Of a stretch of 64,000 nt of DNA, positions 38,538 through 48,300 are shown piece after piece; the first letter of the stretch is position 1, and every line of letters begins with the position of its first letter. Source of the DNA: Polaribacter pectinis (GTDB taxonomy: Bacteria; Bacteroidota; Bacteroidia; Flavobacteriales; Flavobacteriaceae); assembly GCF_014352875.1 (NCBI RefSeq), contig NZ_CP060695.1:1271501-1335500 (forward strand), written 5' to 3'. Made by a program: the position numbers and the translations under genes. The notes below the pieces were generated by a model. The model saw only the letters and a list, made by a program, of their open reading frames with translations, ran no database searches and was not told where the DNA came from.

Positions 38538-41054
38538 ATGAAAAAAATCTTACTTTTATTAACATTATTATCCTCTATTGTAGGATATTCTCAATTCGAT
38601 AATATTCCTACGGGCACAGGATATTATTTAAACACAATGATTCCAAGTCCAAACACAAGCGATTTAACTAATGAGCTATACGAAATAAGAGGTACTGCAA
38701 ATGCAACTGTACCTGCCAATTTATACCTTATAATGGTAGAGGGAGATGGTGAAAGTGGAAAAACAGACATGGGAAAAGTTAAAGAAGCAATTCTTTTTGA
38801 TGCCTATGACCCAGGTAATGTAACTTTTGGTTCAAATGGTATTTTATCTTTAGTTGCAAATTATAACGATGTAGACGCAGCAGATGCAGATACAACAAAT
38901 CCTTATGCAACTCAATTAGCAGCATCAAATTCAACAGTTTTAACTATTACTTTAATTGGTGCACCTGGTACAGATGTTACAAGTTCTGCTGGTAGTGCAG
39001 TAGCATCTACAAGTCCAGATATTGGTTATGATGGAAATCTTACAGATGGTAGTGCTACTTATATGTTAATCTCGGCAACTGAAAATCCTAAAAATTTAGA
39101 TATTGATTCTGATAATGATGGTATTATTGATGCTACAGGAGACCACACAACTAAATGGGTTTTATATGATTCCGTTTCTTATTTAGATTATGATGATCCT
39201 GTTTTAGGGTCAGAAACAGGTGAATATGGTTATGGACAAACTGTTTTTGCAAGAACTTATGACGACAATCCAACAGATTTTAAAATAACTACAAGTGCAG
39301 TAATTGTTAATCAGGGTACATCTAACATATCATATATGATGAGACAAGGCACTAGAACAGATCATGGTTTAAGAGGTTGGGCAGCTGCAGGTAATGCCAG
39401 TGGTTCTGTAGCCCCAAACTGGGTGTTTTCTGGGACTCTTTCTAAAGTTGCACCAGATTATTTTAAAGATTTTGTCTACTCAGACACTTATATTGGAGAG
39501 CTAAACCCAGTCGAACCTACTAATGTATGGAATGGTAGTAGCAGTACTAGTTGGAATACTAAAGAAAATTGGAGTACTAATATTGTTCCAGATATATCTA
39601 CAGACGTCTCAATTCCTTCAGGTACAGCAAGAACACCAAAAGTAAATTCAAATAAAGATGCAGTTGGGTATAGTGTAACTGTAGATCCAGCATCTGAATT
39701 ATATATTGAATCTGGAGGTTCATTAAGAGTTTTTAATTCTTTTACTGGTGAAGTAACTTATAGAGTTGAAGCTAATGATACTAATTGGCATCTATTATCT
39801 AGTCCAGTAGTTGGGGCTATGTATGATGGAAGTTGGATTAGTACTAACGATATTGATGATACAACAGGAACAGGTACAAATGTTGCAATTGCTACTTATA
39901 CAAATGGCGTAGATGCAGATGGAGATTGGATCTATGCAACAGATGCTGCAAATTCTGGTACGTTTGCAACTGGACAAGGATATTCTATTAAAAGAGATGC
40001 AATGTCTAACTCTTATATTAAATTTACAGGAGCAATAAAAACAGATAATTTAATGAGTTCAATTACACAAAGTACAAATAATTGGAACTTAAAAGGTAAT
40101 CCATATTCTTCTTATATTCTTGTTAGCGATTTAATTGCAAGTAATACTACAAGCTTAACTGCTACACATAAAAATGTCTATGTTTGGGATAATAATAAAT
40201 CTGGTGGAGCTGGATACGATGTGTTGGCAACTACAGATTATATTCATCCAGGACAAGGTTTCTTTGTAAATGCTGCAAATTCAGATGCAGATAATTTTAT
40301 AATTGACGCTAGTAAATTAAGTTATCAAACTCCTGTTACATTATATAGATCTTCTAATACTGGCACTACTTCAATTAAATTATTTATTACTGATGGAACA
40401 AAAACAGAATCTACAGATGTTAATTATTTAGATGATAAAACTAAAGGATTAGATCCAAGTTTTGACGTTGGTACATTTACTGGTAAAGAATCAGGACTTA
40501 ATGTTTTTACTCAATTAGTTAGTGATAATGAAGGGGTTAATTTTATGAAACAAGCTTTACCAATTTCTGGAATAGAAACTATGGTAATACCAGTTGGAGT
40601 TAAAGCTAGTGCAAATAAAGAAATTACTTTTTCTACAGAAGCTTTAAACTTACCTTCTGACATTAAAGTGTTTTTAGAAGATAGAGAAAATAATACTTTT
40701 ACACGTTTAGACGAAGCAAATACAAACTATAAAATTACCACAACTGAAAATTTAAACGGAATTGGACGTTTTTACTTACACACAACAGAAAGTGTATTAA
40801 GTGTATCAGAGGACGCTTTATTAGAAAATGTAAGCATCTATAAAACTAATAATTCTAATTTAAGAATTACTGGTTTATCGCAAGGAAAAACTAACATGAA
40901 GTTATTTAACGTTCTTGGCAAACAGTCTATGAATATTTCTTTTGAATCTAATGGTGTAAAAGATATTTCTTTACCAAAATTAGGTGCAGGGATTTATATT
41001 GTTAAAATAGAAACTGCAGCAGGTCAATTAAACAAGAAGATAGTTTTAGAATAA
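38538..41054 (+). CDS. Large secreted T9SS protein, lamin-tail-like N terminus
   Basis: 838 residues with signal peptide (MKKILLLLTLLSSIVGYS, before QFDN). Residues about 20-180 resemble lamin-tail/LTD domains (YEIRGTANATVPANLYLIMVEG); about 190-200 has a calcium-type DIDSDNDGIID. From about 329 (VWNGSSSTSWNTKENWS) the rest is a module also present in the protein at 45311: a WNG...NW segment, a GNPYSSYI segment, HPGQGFFVNA, then the type A sorting domain (about 760-838, ending KIETAAGQLNKKIVLE). Surface-exposed; function unknown. Preceded by an operator pair. Confidence 0.85.
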   Translation: MKKILLLLTLLSSIVGYSQFDNIPTGTGYYLNTMIPSPNTSDLTNELYEIRGTANATVPANLYLIMVEGDGESGKTDMGKVKEAILFDAYDPGNVTFGSNGILSLVANYNDVDAADADTTNPYATQLAASNSTVLTITLIGAPGTDVTSSAGSAVASTSPDIGYDGNLTDGSATYMLISATENPKNLDIDSDNDGIIDATGDHTTKWVLYDSVSYLDYDDPVLGSETGEYGYGQTVFARTYDDNPTDFKITTSAVIVNQGTSNISYMMRQGTRTDHGLRGWAAAGNASGSVAPNWVFSGTLSKVAPDYFKDFVYSDTYIGELNPVEPTNVWNGSSSTSWNTKENWSTNIVPDISTDVSIPSGTARTPKVNSNKDAVGYSVTVDPASELYIESGGSLRVFNSFTGEVTYRVEANDTNWHLLSSPVVGAMYDGSWISTNDIDDTTGTGTNVAIATYTNGVDADGDWIYATDAANSGTFATGQGYSIKRDAMSNSYIKFTGAIKTDNLMSSITQSTNNWNLKGNPYSSYILVSDLIASNTTSLTATHKNVYVWDNNKSGGAGYDVLATTDYIHPGQGFFVNAANSDADNFIIDASKLSYQTPVTLYRSSNTGTTSIKLFITDGTKTESTDVNYLDDKTKGLDPSFDVGTFTGKESGLNVFTQLVSDNEGVNFMKQALPISGIETMVIPVGVKASANKEITFSTEALNLPSDIKVFLEDRENNTFTRLDEANTNYKITTTENLNGIGRFYLHTTESVLSVSEDALLENVSIYKTNNSNLRITGLSQGKTNMKLFNVLGKQSMNISFESNGVKDISLPKLGAGIYIVKIETAAGQLNKKIVLE

Positions 41055-41080
41055 TTAACGAGAATTTAAAATACAACATC

Positions 41081-41248
41081 ATGAAAAAACAAATAGAAAA
41101 CACGCAAGATATTTCTCGTAAAGAAGCTATAAAAAAGATTGGTAATTACGGTAAATACGCAGCATTAACAGCAATAGGAACATATATGATTTTAAATCCA
41201 AAGAAAGCACAAGCAGCTTCTCCTGAAGATCCAGGAACTGGTTTTTAA
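41081..41248 (+). CDS. Small protein with SRKEA motif and Ala-rich segment, companion of the T9SS gene
   Basis: 55 residues. Starts MKKQIENTQDISRKEAIKKI, followed by a weakly hydrophobic stretch (YGKYAALTAIGTYMILNP), then KKAQAASPEDPGTGF. It resembles an export signal with a SRKxx entry like a Tat pre-sequence (one arginine replaced by lysine), but the mature part would be only about 12 residues. It lies 26 bp downstream of the T9SS gene and before a terminator, so it is the second gene of that operon. I recall similar tiny genes beside such secreted proteins, never characterised. Confidence 0.65.
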   Translation: MKKQIENTQDISRKEAIKKIGNYGKYAALTAIGTYMILNPKKAQAASPEDPGTGF

Positions 41249-41272
41249 TTATAAATAAAGGTTTATTAAAAC

Positions 41273-41310
41273 TAAAAATCCCAACTCAATATGAGTTGGG
41301 ATTTTTTTTA
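41273..41310. terminator. Bidirectional terminator
   Basis: AAAAATCCCAACTCA-ATA-TGAGTTGGGATTTTTTT, between the small companion gene and the convergent EamA transporter gene. Confidence 0.9.
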
Positions 41311-41333
41311 CTAACAAAACTTGTTTAGCTAGT

Positions 41334-42179
41334 TTAAATGTTCTTTTTACTTTTTAAATAAATATTATAAACCAAGCCTAATAAAATTAAAAATATTCCG
41401 AGTAAAGTCCATAGATTATAGATTTCTCCAAACCAAGTTGCCCCAATTATAATCATAAAAATAACTTCTAAATATTTTAGTGGAGCTATAACATTTGTTT
41501 CATGTAACTGAAATGCTTTCGTCATGTACAACTGCCCAATGTAACCGAAAACACCTAAACTAGATAGCAATAACCATTCAATTATAGTGGGGTTTTTCCA
41601 ATAATTAATAGACATAATTCCTCCAAAAACAAATGCCATAACCATAAAATAATTAATAATTACAAGTGGATGTTCTTTATCTCCAATTTTTCTAATTACT
41701 ACAAAGATTAGACCTAAAAAAATTGCGGAGGTAATTACTAATAAAAGTCCAATTGTATTTACATCAATTCCAAATCCTTTTATAATTAAAACTCCTACAA
41801 ACGCTAAAAGAAATAGTAGCCATTGTATGGGTTTAATGGTTTCTTTTAAGAAAATTAAAGAGAAAATAGCTGCGAATATTGGTGATGTATATCGCAGAGA
41901 AACAGCTGTACCTACTGCCAAATAATTTAAAGATTCAAAAAAACAGGTTAAAGAAATAACTCCAATAAGACCTCTTATAAATAATAACTTTTTATGAGTT
42001 CCTAGAATTGGAATTTTATATTTTAAAATCAACGGAATTGTAAAAGCCAAAGTACCAACAGACCTAAAAAACACAATTTGATAGACATTAAAAGAAGTTA
42101 AATACTTAACAACTGCATTCATTAAAGAAAATGCAATTACACTATAAATCATGTAAAATATTGCTTTATTGTATTTCAT
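41334..42179 (-). CDS. EamA/DMT-family transporter
   Basis: 281 residues, ten membrane helices, two EamA repeats: first half with MNAVVKYLTSFNVYQIVFFRSVG and AVGTAVSLRYTSPIFAAIFSLIFLKE, second half with TNVIAPLKYLEVIFMIIIGATWFGE. Substrate unknown for the DMT superfamily; position behind kdgA and kdgK might suggest a sugar acid or metabolite, but a terminator (42226-42252) lies between them. Confidence 0.85.
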   Translation of the reverse strand: MKYNKAIFYMIYSVIAFSLMNAVVKYLTSFNVYQIVFFRSVGTLAFTIPLILKYKIPILGTHKKLLFIRGLIGVISLTCFFESLNYLAVGTAVSLRYTSPIFAAIFSLIFLKETIKPIQWLLFLLAFVGVLIIKGFGIDVNTIGLLLVITSAIFLGLIFVVIRKIGDKEHPLVIINYFMVMAFVFGGIMSINYWKNPTIIEWLLLSSLGVFGYIGQLYMTKAFQLHETNVIAPLKYLEVIFMIIIGATWFGEIYNLWTLLGIFLILLGLVYNIYLKSKKNI

Positions 42180-42225
42180 CTTATGTTATTTTAAACGTAC
42201 AAAATTGGTTTATAAAAAAGTAAAG

Positions 42226-42252
42226 AACCCCTCAATATTAATTGAAGGGTTT
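42226..42252 (-). terminator. Terminator after kdgA
   Basis: Minus strand: AACCCTTCAAT, short loop, ATTGAGGGGTT with a central G-T pair, followed by a T-containing run. It should reduce read-through into the EamA gene. Confidence 0.65.
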
Positions 42253-42278
42253 AAATATTTTGAAGATAAAGATAGTTC

Positions 42279-42944
42279 TTATCTTAAAGACTTAATAATA
42301 TCTAAAGCTCCTTTTGTTCTACTTTCTATTGTAGCGTAATCGAAACTACCATCAGCATTTTTAGCCATTAATTTAGATCCCATTCCAACACAAGTTACAC
42401 CAGCGCTAAACCATCCTTCTAAATTTTCTCTTGTTGGAGAAACACCACCAGTTGGCATAATACTTGTCCAAGGTTGAGGGCCTTTAATTCCTTTTACAAA
42501 TTGAGGACCATAAATATCACCAGGAAATAATTTTACTATTTCGCAACCTAATTCTTCTGCTCTAGCAATTTCAGTTAAAGTTCCACAACCAGGAGACCAT
42601 AAAACTTTTTTACGATTACATGCAATTGCAATGTCTTCTCTTAAAACTGGAGTTACAATAAAATTTGCACCTAAAGCCATATATAATGAAGCAGCTGCTG
42701 CATCTGTTACAGAACCTACTCCCATTACCATTCCTGGTAATTCTTTAATTGCATATTTTGTTAATTCTCCAAAAACTTGGTGTGCAAAATCTCCTCTTGC
42801 AGTAAACTCCATTAAACGTGCTCCACCATCGTAACAAGCTTTTAAAACTTTTTTACTTACTTCTATATCGTTATGAAAAAACAAAGGAACCATTCCTGTA
42901 TCTTTCATTACTTGTGCAACTTCTAATCTTGAAAATTGTGCCAT
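42279..42944 (-). CDS. kdgA: KDPG/KHG aldolase (2-dehydro-3-deoxy-phosphogluconate aldolase)
   Basis: 221 residues, trimeric TIM-barrel aldolase. It splits KDPG into pyruvate and glyceraldehyde 3-phosphate. Signs: ARLMEFTARGDFAHQVF (Glu and Arg of the active site), VMGVGSVTDAAAASLYMALGANFIVTPVL (phosphate-binding), WSPGCGTLTEIARAEELGCEIVKLFPG, which carries the Schiff-base Lys (about residue 138, in IVKLFPG), and PTGGVSPT. Lies 85 bp after kdgK on the same strand; together they finish the breakdown of KDG from alginate, pectin or glucuronate. Confidence 0.93.
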   Translation of the reverse strand: MAQFSRLEVAQVMKDTGMVPLFFHNDIEVSKKVLKACYDGGARLMEFTARGDFAHQVFGELTKYAIKELPGMVMGVGSVTDAAAASLYMALGANFIVTPVLREDIAIACNRKKVLWSPGCGTLTEIARAEELGCEIVKLFPGDIYGPQFVKGIKGPQPWTSIMPTGGVSPTRENLEGWFSAGVTCVGMGSKLMAKNADGSFDYATIESRTKGALDIIKSLR

Positions 42945-43029
42945 AATTTGTGTTTTAAATTGATAAAATTGAGCCCTTAATAAAATACCAAAAGCTCAAT
43001 TAAATTCAAATAATTATACTATTCTATTT

Positions 43030-44076
43030 TTAACGAGCAACTCTTCCAGATGCATCTCCTCCCATTAATTTTTCTACTTCTGCAACTGTTACCAAGTTTG
43101 CATCACCTTTAATTGTGTGTTTTAAACAAGATGCTGCAACAGCAAAGTCTAATGCATTTTGGTCGTCTTCTGAATATTTTAATAATCCGTAGATTAAACC
43201 TCCCATAAATGAATCTCCACCACCTACTCTATCTACGATATCTGTAATTTGGTATTGACGCGTTTGTAACATTGTTTTTCCATCATATAAAACTCCAGCC
43301 CAAGTATTATGAGAAGCAGATATAGAACCTCTTAAAGTTGTAATTACTTTTTTAGCTCTCGGGAATTTTTCTGTCATTTGCTTACAAACAGATAAAAAAG
43401 CTTCTGCTTTTACATCATGTCCTGCAGTTTGCACTGCTGCTCCATCTGGCTTAATTCCGAAATGCATTTCTGCATCTTCTTCATTTCCTAAAACAATATC
43501 ACAGTAAGAAGTTAATTCTGTCATGATAGATTCTCTATGTGCATCGTCACAGAAATTCCAAAGTTTTGCTCTATAGTTTAAATCTGTAGAAATCGTAATT
43601 CCTTTTGCGCTAGCAGCTTTAACAGCTTCTAAACAAACATCTGCAGCTCCTTGTGAGATTGCAGGTGTAATTCCTGTCCAATGAAACCATTCACAACCAT
43701 CAAAAACTGCATCCCAATCTATCATACCAGATTCTATTTCTGCAATTGCAGAATGAGCTCTATCGTAAACTACTTTAGAACCTCTAGATACTGCTCCTGT
43801 TTCTAAAAAGTAAATCCCTAAACGATCTCCTCCATAAACAATTTTATCAACTCCAACACCTCTTTTACGCATTTCCATCATAGCACAAGCACCAATATCA
43901 TTTTTTGGTAAACGTGTTACGAAATCTACATCTACTCCATAGTTTGCTAGAGAAACTGCTACGTTAGATTCTCCACCACCATAAATAGCATCAAAATTAT
44001 TTGCTTGTGAAAATCTTAAAAATCCTTGAGGAGCTAATCTTAACATGATCTCTCCGAATGTTACTACTTTTGCCAT
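43030..44076 (-). CDS. kdgK: 2-dehydro-3-deoxygluconokinase (PfkB family)
   Basis: 348 residues. It phosphorylates KDG to KDPG in the cytosol. PfkB signatures: N-terminal GEIMLRLAPQGFLRFSQANNFDAIYGGGESNVAVSLA region (Gly-Gly for the sugar), and C-terminal TDIVDRVGGGDSFMGGLIYGLL with the GGGD anion hole and catalytic Asp (about 290). A C-terminal KHTIKGDANLVT follows. The product is the substrate of the next gene, kdgA. Its upstream region carries a LacI-type operator (44106-44129). Confidence 0.92.
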   Translation of the reverse strand: MAKVVTFGEIMLRLAPQGFLRFSQANNFDAIYGGGESNVAVSLANYGVDVDFVTRLPKNDIGACAMMEMRKRGVGVDKIVYGGDRLGIYFLETGAVSRGSKVVYDRAHSAIAEIESGMIDWDAVFDGCEWFHWTGITPAISQGAADVCLEAVKAASAKGITISTDLNYRAKLWNFCDDAHRESIMTELTSYCDIVLGNEEDAEMHFGIKPDGAAVQTAGHDVKAEAFLSVCKQMTEKFPRAKKVITTLRGSISASHNTWAGVLYDGKTMLQTRQYQITDIVDRVGGGDSFMGGLIYGLLKYSEDDQNALDFAVAASCLKHTIKGDANLVTVAEVEKLMGGDASGRVAR

Positions 44077-44105
44077 TTTAATTCTTATTTTAATATTTTA
44101 TAGTT

Positions 44106-44129
44106 AATTGGTTAAACGTTTAAGCAGAT
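44106..44129. promoter_or_regulatory. LacI-type operator upstream of kdgK
   Basis: Palindrome centred on CG at 44117/44118: half-sites AATTGGTTAAAC and (reverse complement) ATCTGCTTAAAC, 9 of 12 matching, with the core TTAAACGTTTAA perfect. The central CpG is typical of LacI/GalR operators. It lies about 30-53 bp before the kdgK start codon. Confidence 0.65.
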
Positions 44130-44193
44130 TAGCAAAATAAAATCAAAACCCATATTTTACTATTAATTTTGATTATAAATTTAAGCGCACTAT

Positions 44194-44217
44194 ATTTGCT
44201 TAAACGATTAAGCAAAT
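44194..44217. promoter_or_regulatory. LacI-type operator upstream of the lacI-family gene
   Basis: 24-bp palindrome centred at 44205/44206: half-sites ATTTGCTTAAAC and (reverse complement) ATTTGCTTAATC, 11 of 12 matching. It ends 11 bp before the proposed TTG start at 44229, so bound repressor would block its own gene; with 44106-44129 it would control both divergent units. Confidence 0.75.
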
Positions 44218-44228
44218 ATATAAAAAAA

Positions 44229-45254
44229 TTGAATATTAAAAAGAAAACTACCATAAAAGATATTGCAAATGTTTTAAATATTTCTGCAGCTGCCGTTTCT
44301 AAAGCGTTACACAATGATTCTAGAATAAGCGATAAAACAAAAAAAGCAGTTAGACAAGTTGCAGAAAACTTAAATTATCAGCCAAATCATTTAGCAAGTG
44401 CATTAAGAAGCGGAAAAAGTAAATTGGTTGGTGTAATTGTTCCAAGAACGAATAGTAATTTCTTTTCTTCTGTTATTCAGAATATAGAAGAAGTCTTAAA
44501 TAAAGAAGGTTATAATATCATTATTACACAGTCTAACGAGTCTTTTAAAAAAGAATGTAATAGTATTGATACCTTGTTATTTACACAGGTTGACGGAATT
44601 ATTGCTTCTATGGCAAATGAAACTGTAGATTTATCTTATTATGAAAAAGTAAAATCGAAAGGGATTCCGCTAATTTTGTTTGATCGTGGAGAAAACGATT
44701 TAAATGTTGACTATATAGGAATTGATGATTATAATAGTAGTCAAATTATTGTAGAACATTTAGTAGCACAAGGTTGTAAAAGAATTGCACACATTGGTGG
44801 TTATAAACGAACTCGAATTTTTAACAATAGAATTAGAGGGTATATAGATGCTTTAAAAAAGCACAATTTACCTTTAGATAGTGAGCTTTTAACAGAAAGT
44901 GGTTTAACAATTGAAGACGGAAGAACTAAAATGAAACAACTGTTAGCTTTAAAAAATAGACCAGATGCTGTTTACGTTGCTGGAGATTATGCTGCTTTAG
45001 GTGCCTTACAAGTTTTAAATGAAGAGAATATTACCATTCCTAATGAAATTGCATTGGTAGGTTTTGGTAATGAACCATTTACGGATATGGTTTCTCCTAG
45101 AATTAGCAGTATCAATCAACATAGTGCAGAAATAGGAAAACAGGCTGCCAACACTTTTTTAAATCACGTTAAAAAGGATGTTGTAAATCAAAAATTGAAT
45201 AAAATAATTTTAGATGCTACTTTAGTTATCAGAGATTCTTCATCTATAAAATAA
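44229..45254 (+). CDS. LacI-family transcriptional regulator of the KDG genes
   Basis: About 341 residues from TTG at 44229. The helix-turn-helix is TTIKDIANVLNISAAAVSKALHNDSRIS (residues about 6-34), the hinge region NYQPNHLASALRSGKS follows, then a periplasmic-binding-protein-like effector domain (LVGVIVPRTNSNFFSSVIQNI to the end). A longer in-frame start (TTG at 44169) would translate the 24-bp operator, so it is rejected. No ATG is available before the helix-turn-helix. Divergent from kdgK-kdgA; effector probably KDG or KDPG. Confidence 0.88.
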   Translation: MNIKKKTTIKDIANVLNISAAAVSKALHNDSRISDKTKKAVRQVAENLNYQPNHLASALRSGKSKLVGVIVPRTNSNFFSSVIQNIEEVLNKEGYNIIITQSNESFKKECNSIDTLLFTQVDGIIASMANETVDLSYYEKVKSKGIPLILFDRGENDLNVDYIGIDDYNSSQIIVEHLVAQGCKRIAHIGGYKRTRIFNNRIRGYIDALKKHNLPLDSELLTESGLTIEDGRTKMKQLLALKNRPDAVYVAGDYAALGALQVLNEENITIPNEIALVGFGNEPFTDMVSPRISSINQHSAEIGKQAANTFLNHVKKDVVNQKLNKIILDATLVIRDSSSIK

Positions 45255-45255
45255 A

Positions 45256-45290
45256 AAACCTCATCATAAATTAATTATAATGAGGTTCTT
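45256..45290. terminator. Terminator between the regulator and the convergent T9SS gene
   Basis: AACCTCAT at 45257-45264 pairs with ATGAGGTT at 45280-45287; flanked by A6 and TCTTT. Confidence 0.75.
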
Positions 45291-45310
45291 TAATAAGATA
45301 AGTTTACTAT

Positions 45311-48300
45311 TTATTGAAGTAATAATTTTTTACTTACCTTTTTTCCTTCAACATTATTTATAATATTTACTACATAAACTCCTGAAGATAAAATAGGTAA
45401 TTGAATATCATTTTTTCCAGATCCAGTGAAGGTAGAACTGTAAACTTGTTTTCCTTCAACATTAAATATTTTAAGAGTATTTAATCCATTAAAAATTCCT
45501 GTTACTCTTAATTTTTCGTTTTTATTTATAGTGAAAATTTTAATATTCTCTGTAATAAAACTTTCTGATGATAATATACTTGGTGTATTTACATGAATGT
45601 AAAAACGATTGTCTATTAAGTTATCATTAGCTAAACTAACCGTATATTCATTAGTAGTGCTTTCTAATATTGTAAAAGTTTCTAATTCTTTATCTTCTAG
45701 AATAACATTTAAATCTGTAGGTATGTTTATAGCATCAATTTTAAAAGTTACGCTAGTACCCGCTTTTCCTTTAAGAGAAACAGGAATTACCATTTCTTTA
45801 TAATTACTATTAGGTAAAGATTGAATTTGAAGTTTTTCTCCATTATTATCTGAAACTAATTCGGTATAAACAGTTAAATTACTGTTTGAACTATTAAAAA
45901 TGGAAGAATCGTAACCATTGTCCCAACCTGTAGTTGTTCCATTAATGTAATAGATTTCAGTTTTAGAGGAATTTGTTCCATCAGAAACAGTTAATTCTAT
46001 TTCTAACCTATCTTCTGAACTTCTATTAAATACATCTGTTTCTTGATGACTTTGCATATCTTCAGAAAAAATAAAGTTATGATTTCCATTAGCTTTTACA
46101 AAAAATGCTTGTCCTGGTGCAACATAGCGTTTAGATGAAGCATGATTTAAAGCATTATAAGCTCCTTGCCCACTATTTAAAGATTGATCCCAAAACCACA
46201 ATGTAGTTTCTGCAAGAAAATCATTATCTGCATCATTCATTTTTAACAAATTGTAATTAGAATCTGCACTATTATTTACAGGTATATAGGATGCATATGG
46301 ATTTCCAATTAAATTATATCCTTGACCAGGATTATCTATAGGAATAGTTAAACTGTTTAATGTTTGCATATTTCCTGTAAAAGAAACACTTCCAGGACCA
46401 GCTAACCTCATTGAATAACCTTCTGCAGAAGTTAAAGAACCTGTAGAATTTGTTGATGAATAACTCCACGAGTCTGAATTTGTATTATAGGTAGCAATAC
46501 CAATATTTGTTCCAGTACCTTTTGCAAAAACTGTATTCTCTATCAACTCTTCTAAATCTACATTAGAAACTGGAGGTGCAGCTAAATACCATTTATTTTT
46601 TGCTGGTAAAAAGCGAGTATATTTTACAACACCAGAAACACTTTCTTTTGCTATAAATGAAGCTCCAGATTCAATACTTATAATATCTGTATTAGTTACT
46701 GCTCCTTGTACAGTTAAACTTGCATTTTCTAAAAGGGTTAATTTATTTAAAGTTATTGCACCTGATGCTATTGGCTTGTTTGTAACATTGGCTGGTATAA
46801 TTACGTTAGAGCCAGTAGTTGGTACTTCTCCTGTAGACCAGTTTGTAGCAACATCCCAATCTGTACTTGTTGTTCCGTTCCAAATATTTCTTACAACATT
46901 AATTGTATAATCTTCAAATTGACCAACTCCAGCTTTACAAGGGGTAACGAAATCTGTATAACCCACAACTCTCATTCTTAAGTTGGTATTAAAAATAATA
47001 TCTTCTGTAGGAATTACAATATTACCGGTAAAACTTTCTCCATCTGACCCAGATAAAGCAATTTCATTACTGTCATCAAAATCGCCATCATTATTATAAT
47101 CGATATAAACCACATATCCTAAATCGTAACCAGGAGAATAAGAATCAGTAATAGTTATAGGGTATGTTTTACCTTCACTAACTTTAAAAATAGTACTTGA
47201 AAAGTCTTCATAATCTCCACTTCCTGAAGAATTTGTAGTAACACCATTAAATACAACACTTGCAATTCTTCTATACCATTGATTGTAATCTGCTGTTGGC
47301 GTACAAAATGTTTTGTTGTCATCTATTGTTAAAATATTACTTGAGTAACTTTTTCCATTTAAAACACCTGTTACTTTATATTGATAGATATTTGCAGGGT
47401 CAATAGTTATTTCTGTGTCAATATTAAATTTCTTATTTGTTGCATAAGAAGTTGCATCAAAAGTTACAGAATTAGAAAAATCTGAAACACCATATTCTAT
47501 TTTTAACTCATCAAAAAGATTATTATTAGGGTATACAACTCCTTTTAGTTCCCAAGAATTGTTATCTAAATTTAAAGCAGCAACACATTCTAAAGAAGGC
47601 ATTGAAAATGCTGCTAGTTGAAAACTTTTTCTTTCACTATATGATTTTCCTGAATCATCTATTATAAACGCTTTATAATAGTATTTTCTATTGTAGTCTA
47701 AATCTATTAAATCTGTTTCAAAAGAATCATCGTTAGTAAGACTTGCAGAAGATAAAATAGAATGAGAATTTTCTGTTGTTAACTCTGTATCTAAAGTAGA
47801 ATATACAAAACCAGCTTTTACTATATTATTTGCACCCGTAAAGTTGTTTTCTAATTTTACACTATTATTAGTTAATAATGTGTGCGATATAGAATTAACA
47901 ATTTTTGATTTAAAAATGATACCTAAATCTAATACATGTCTTGATCCTGTCTCTTGACAAGAAATAGGTGCATCAGAACTTTCTAAACCAACTACTCTCA
48001 TGTTTAATTTCTGCCCAACTAATGCTGTTGAAGGCACTGTAAAATTTGCGGTAAAGTTTTCTACTCTACCACCAGAAGTTGCTATTTCTTCATTTGCATC
48101 ATCAAAATCGCCATCGTTGTTATAATCTATCCAAACCTTTATATAATGGTTAAAATTCCCATTAGAATCTACGTGGCTATCTTCTATGTAAATTGGTATA
48201 TTTTCGCCTTTTTCTACTGTAAAAACCTTATCTAGTTTAGCATAATTATCTTGCTCTGAGTTTAAATACTCATCATTATCTACTTTTATCTTATATAAAT

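Noticed and set aside
44169..44228. Longer start of the LacI-family regulator (TTG at 44169)
   Set aside because: It would translate the 24-bp operator palindrome and add 20 residues before the helix-turn-helix, which normally begins near residue 5.
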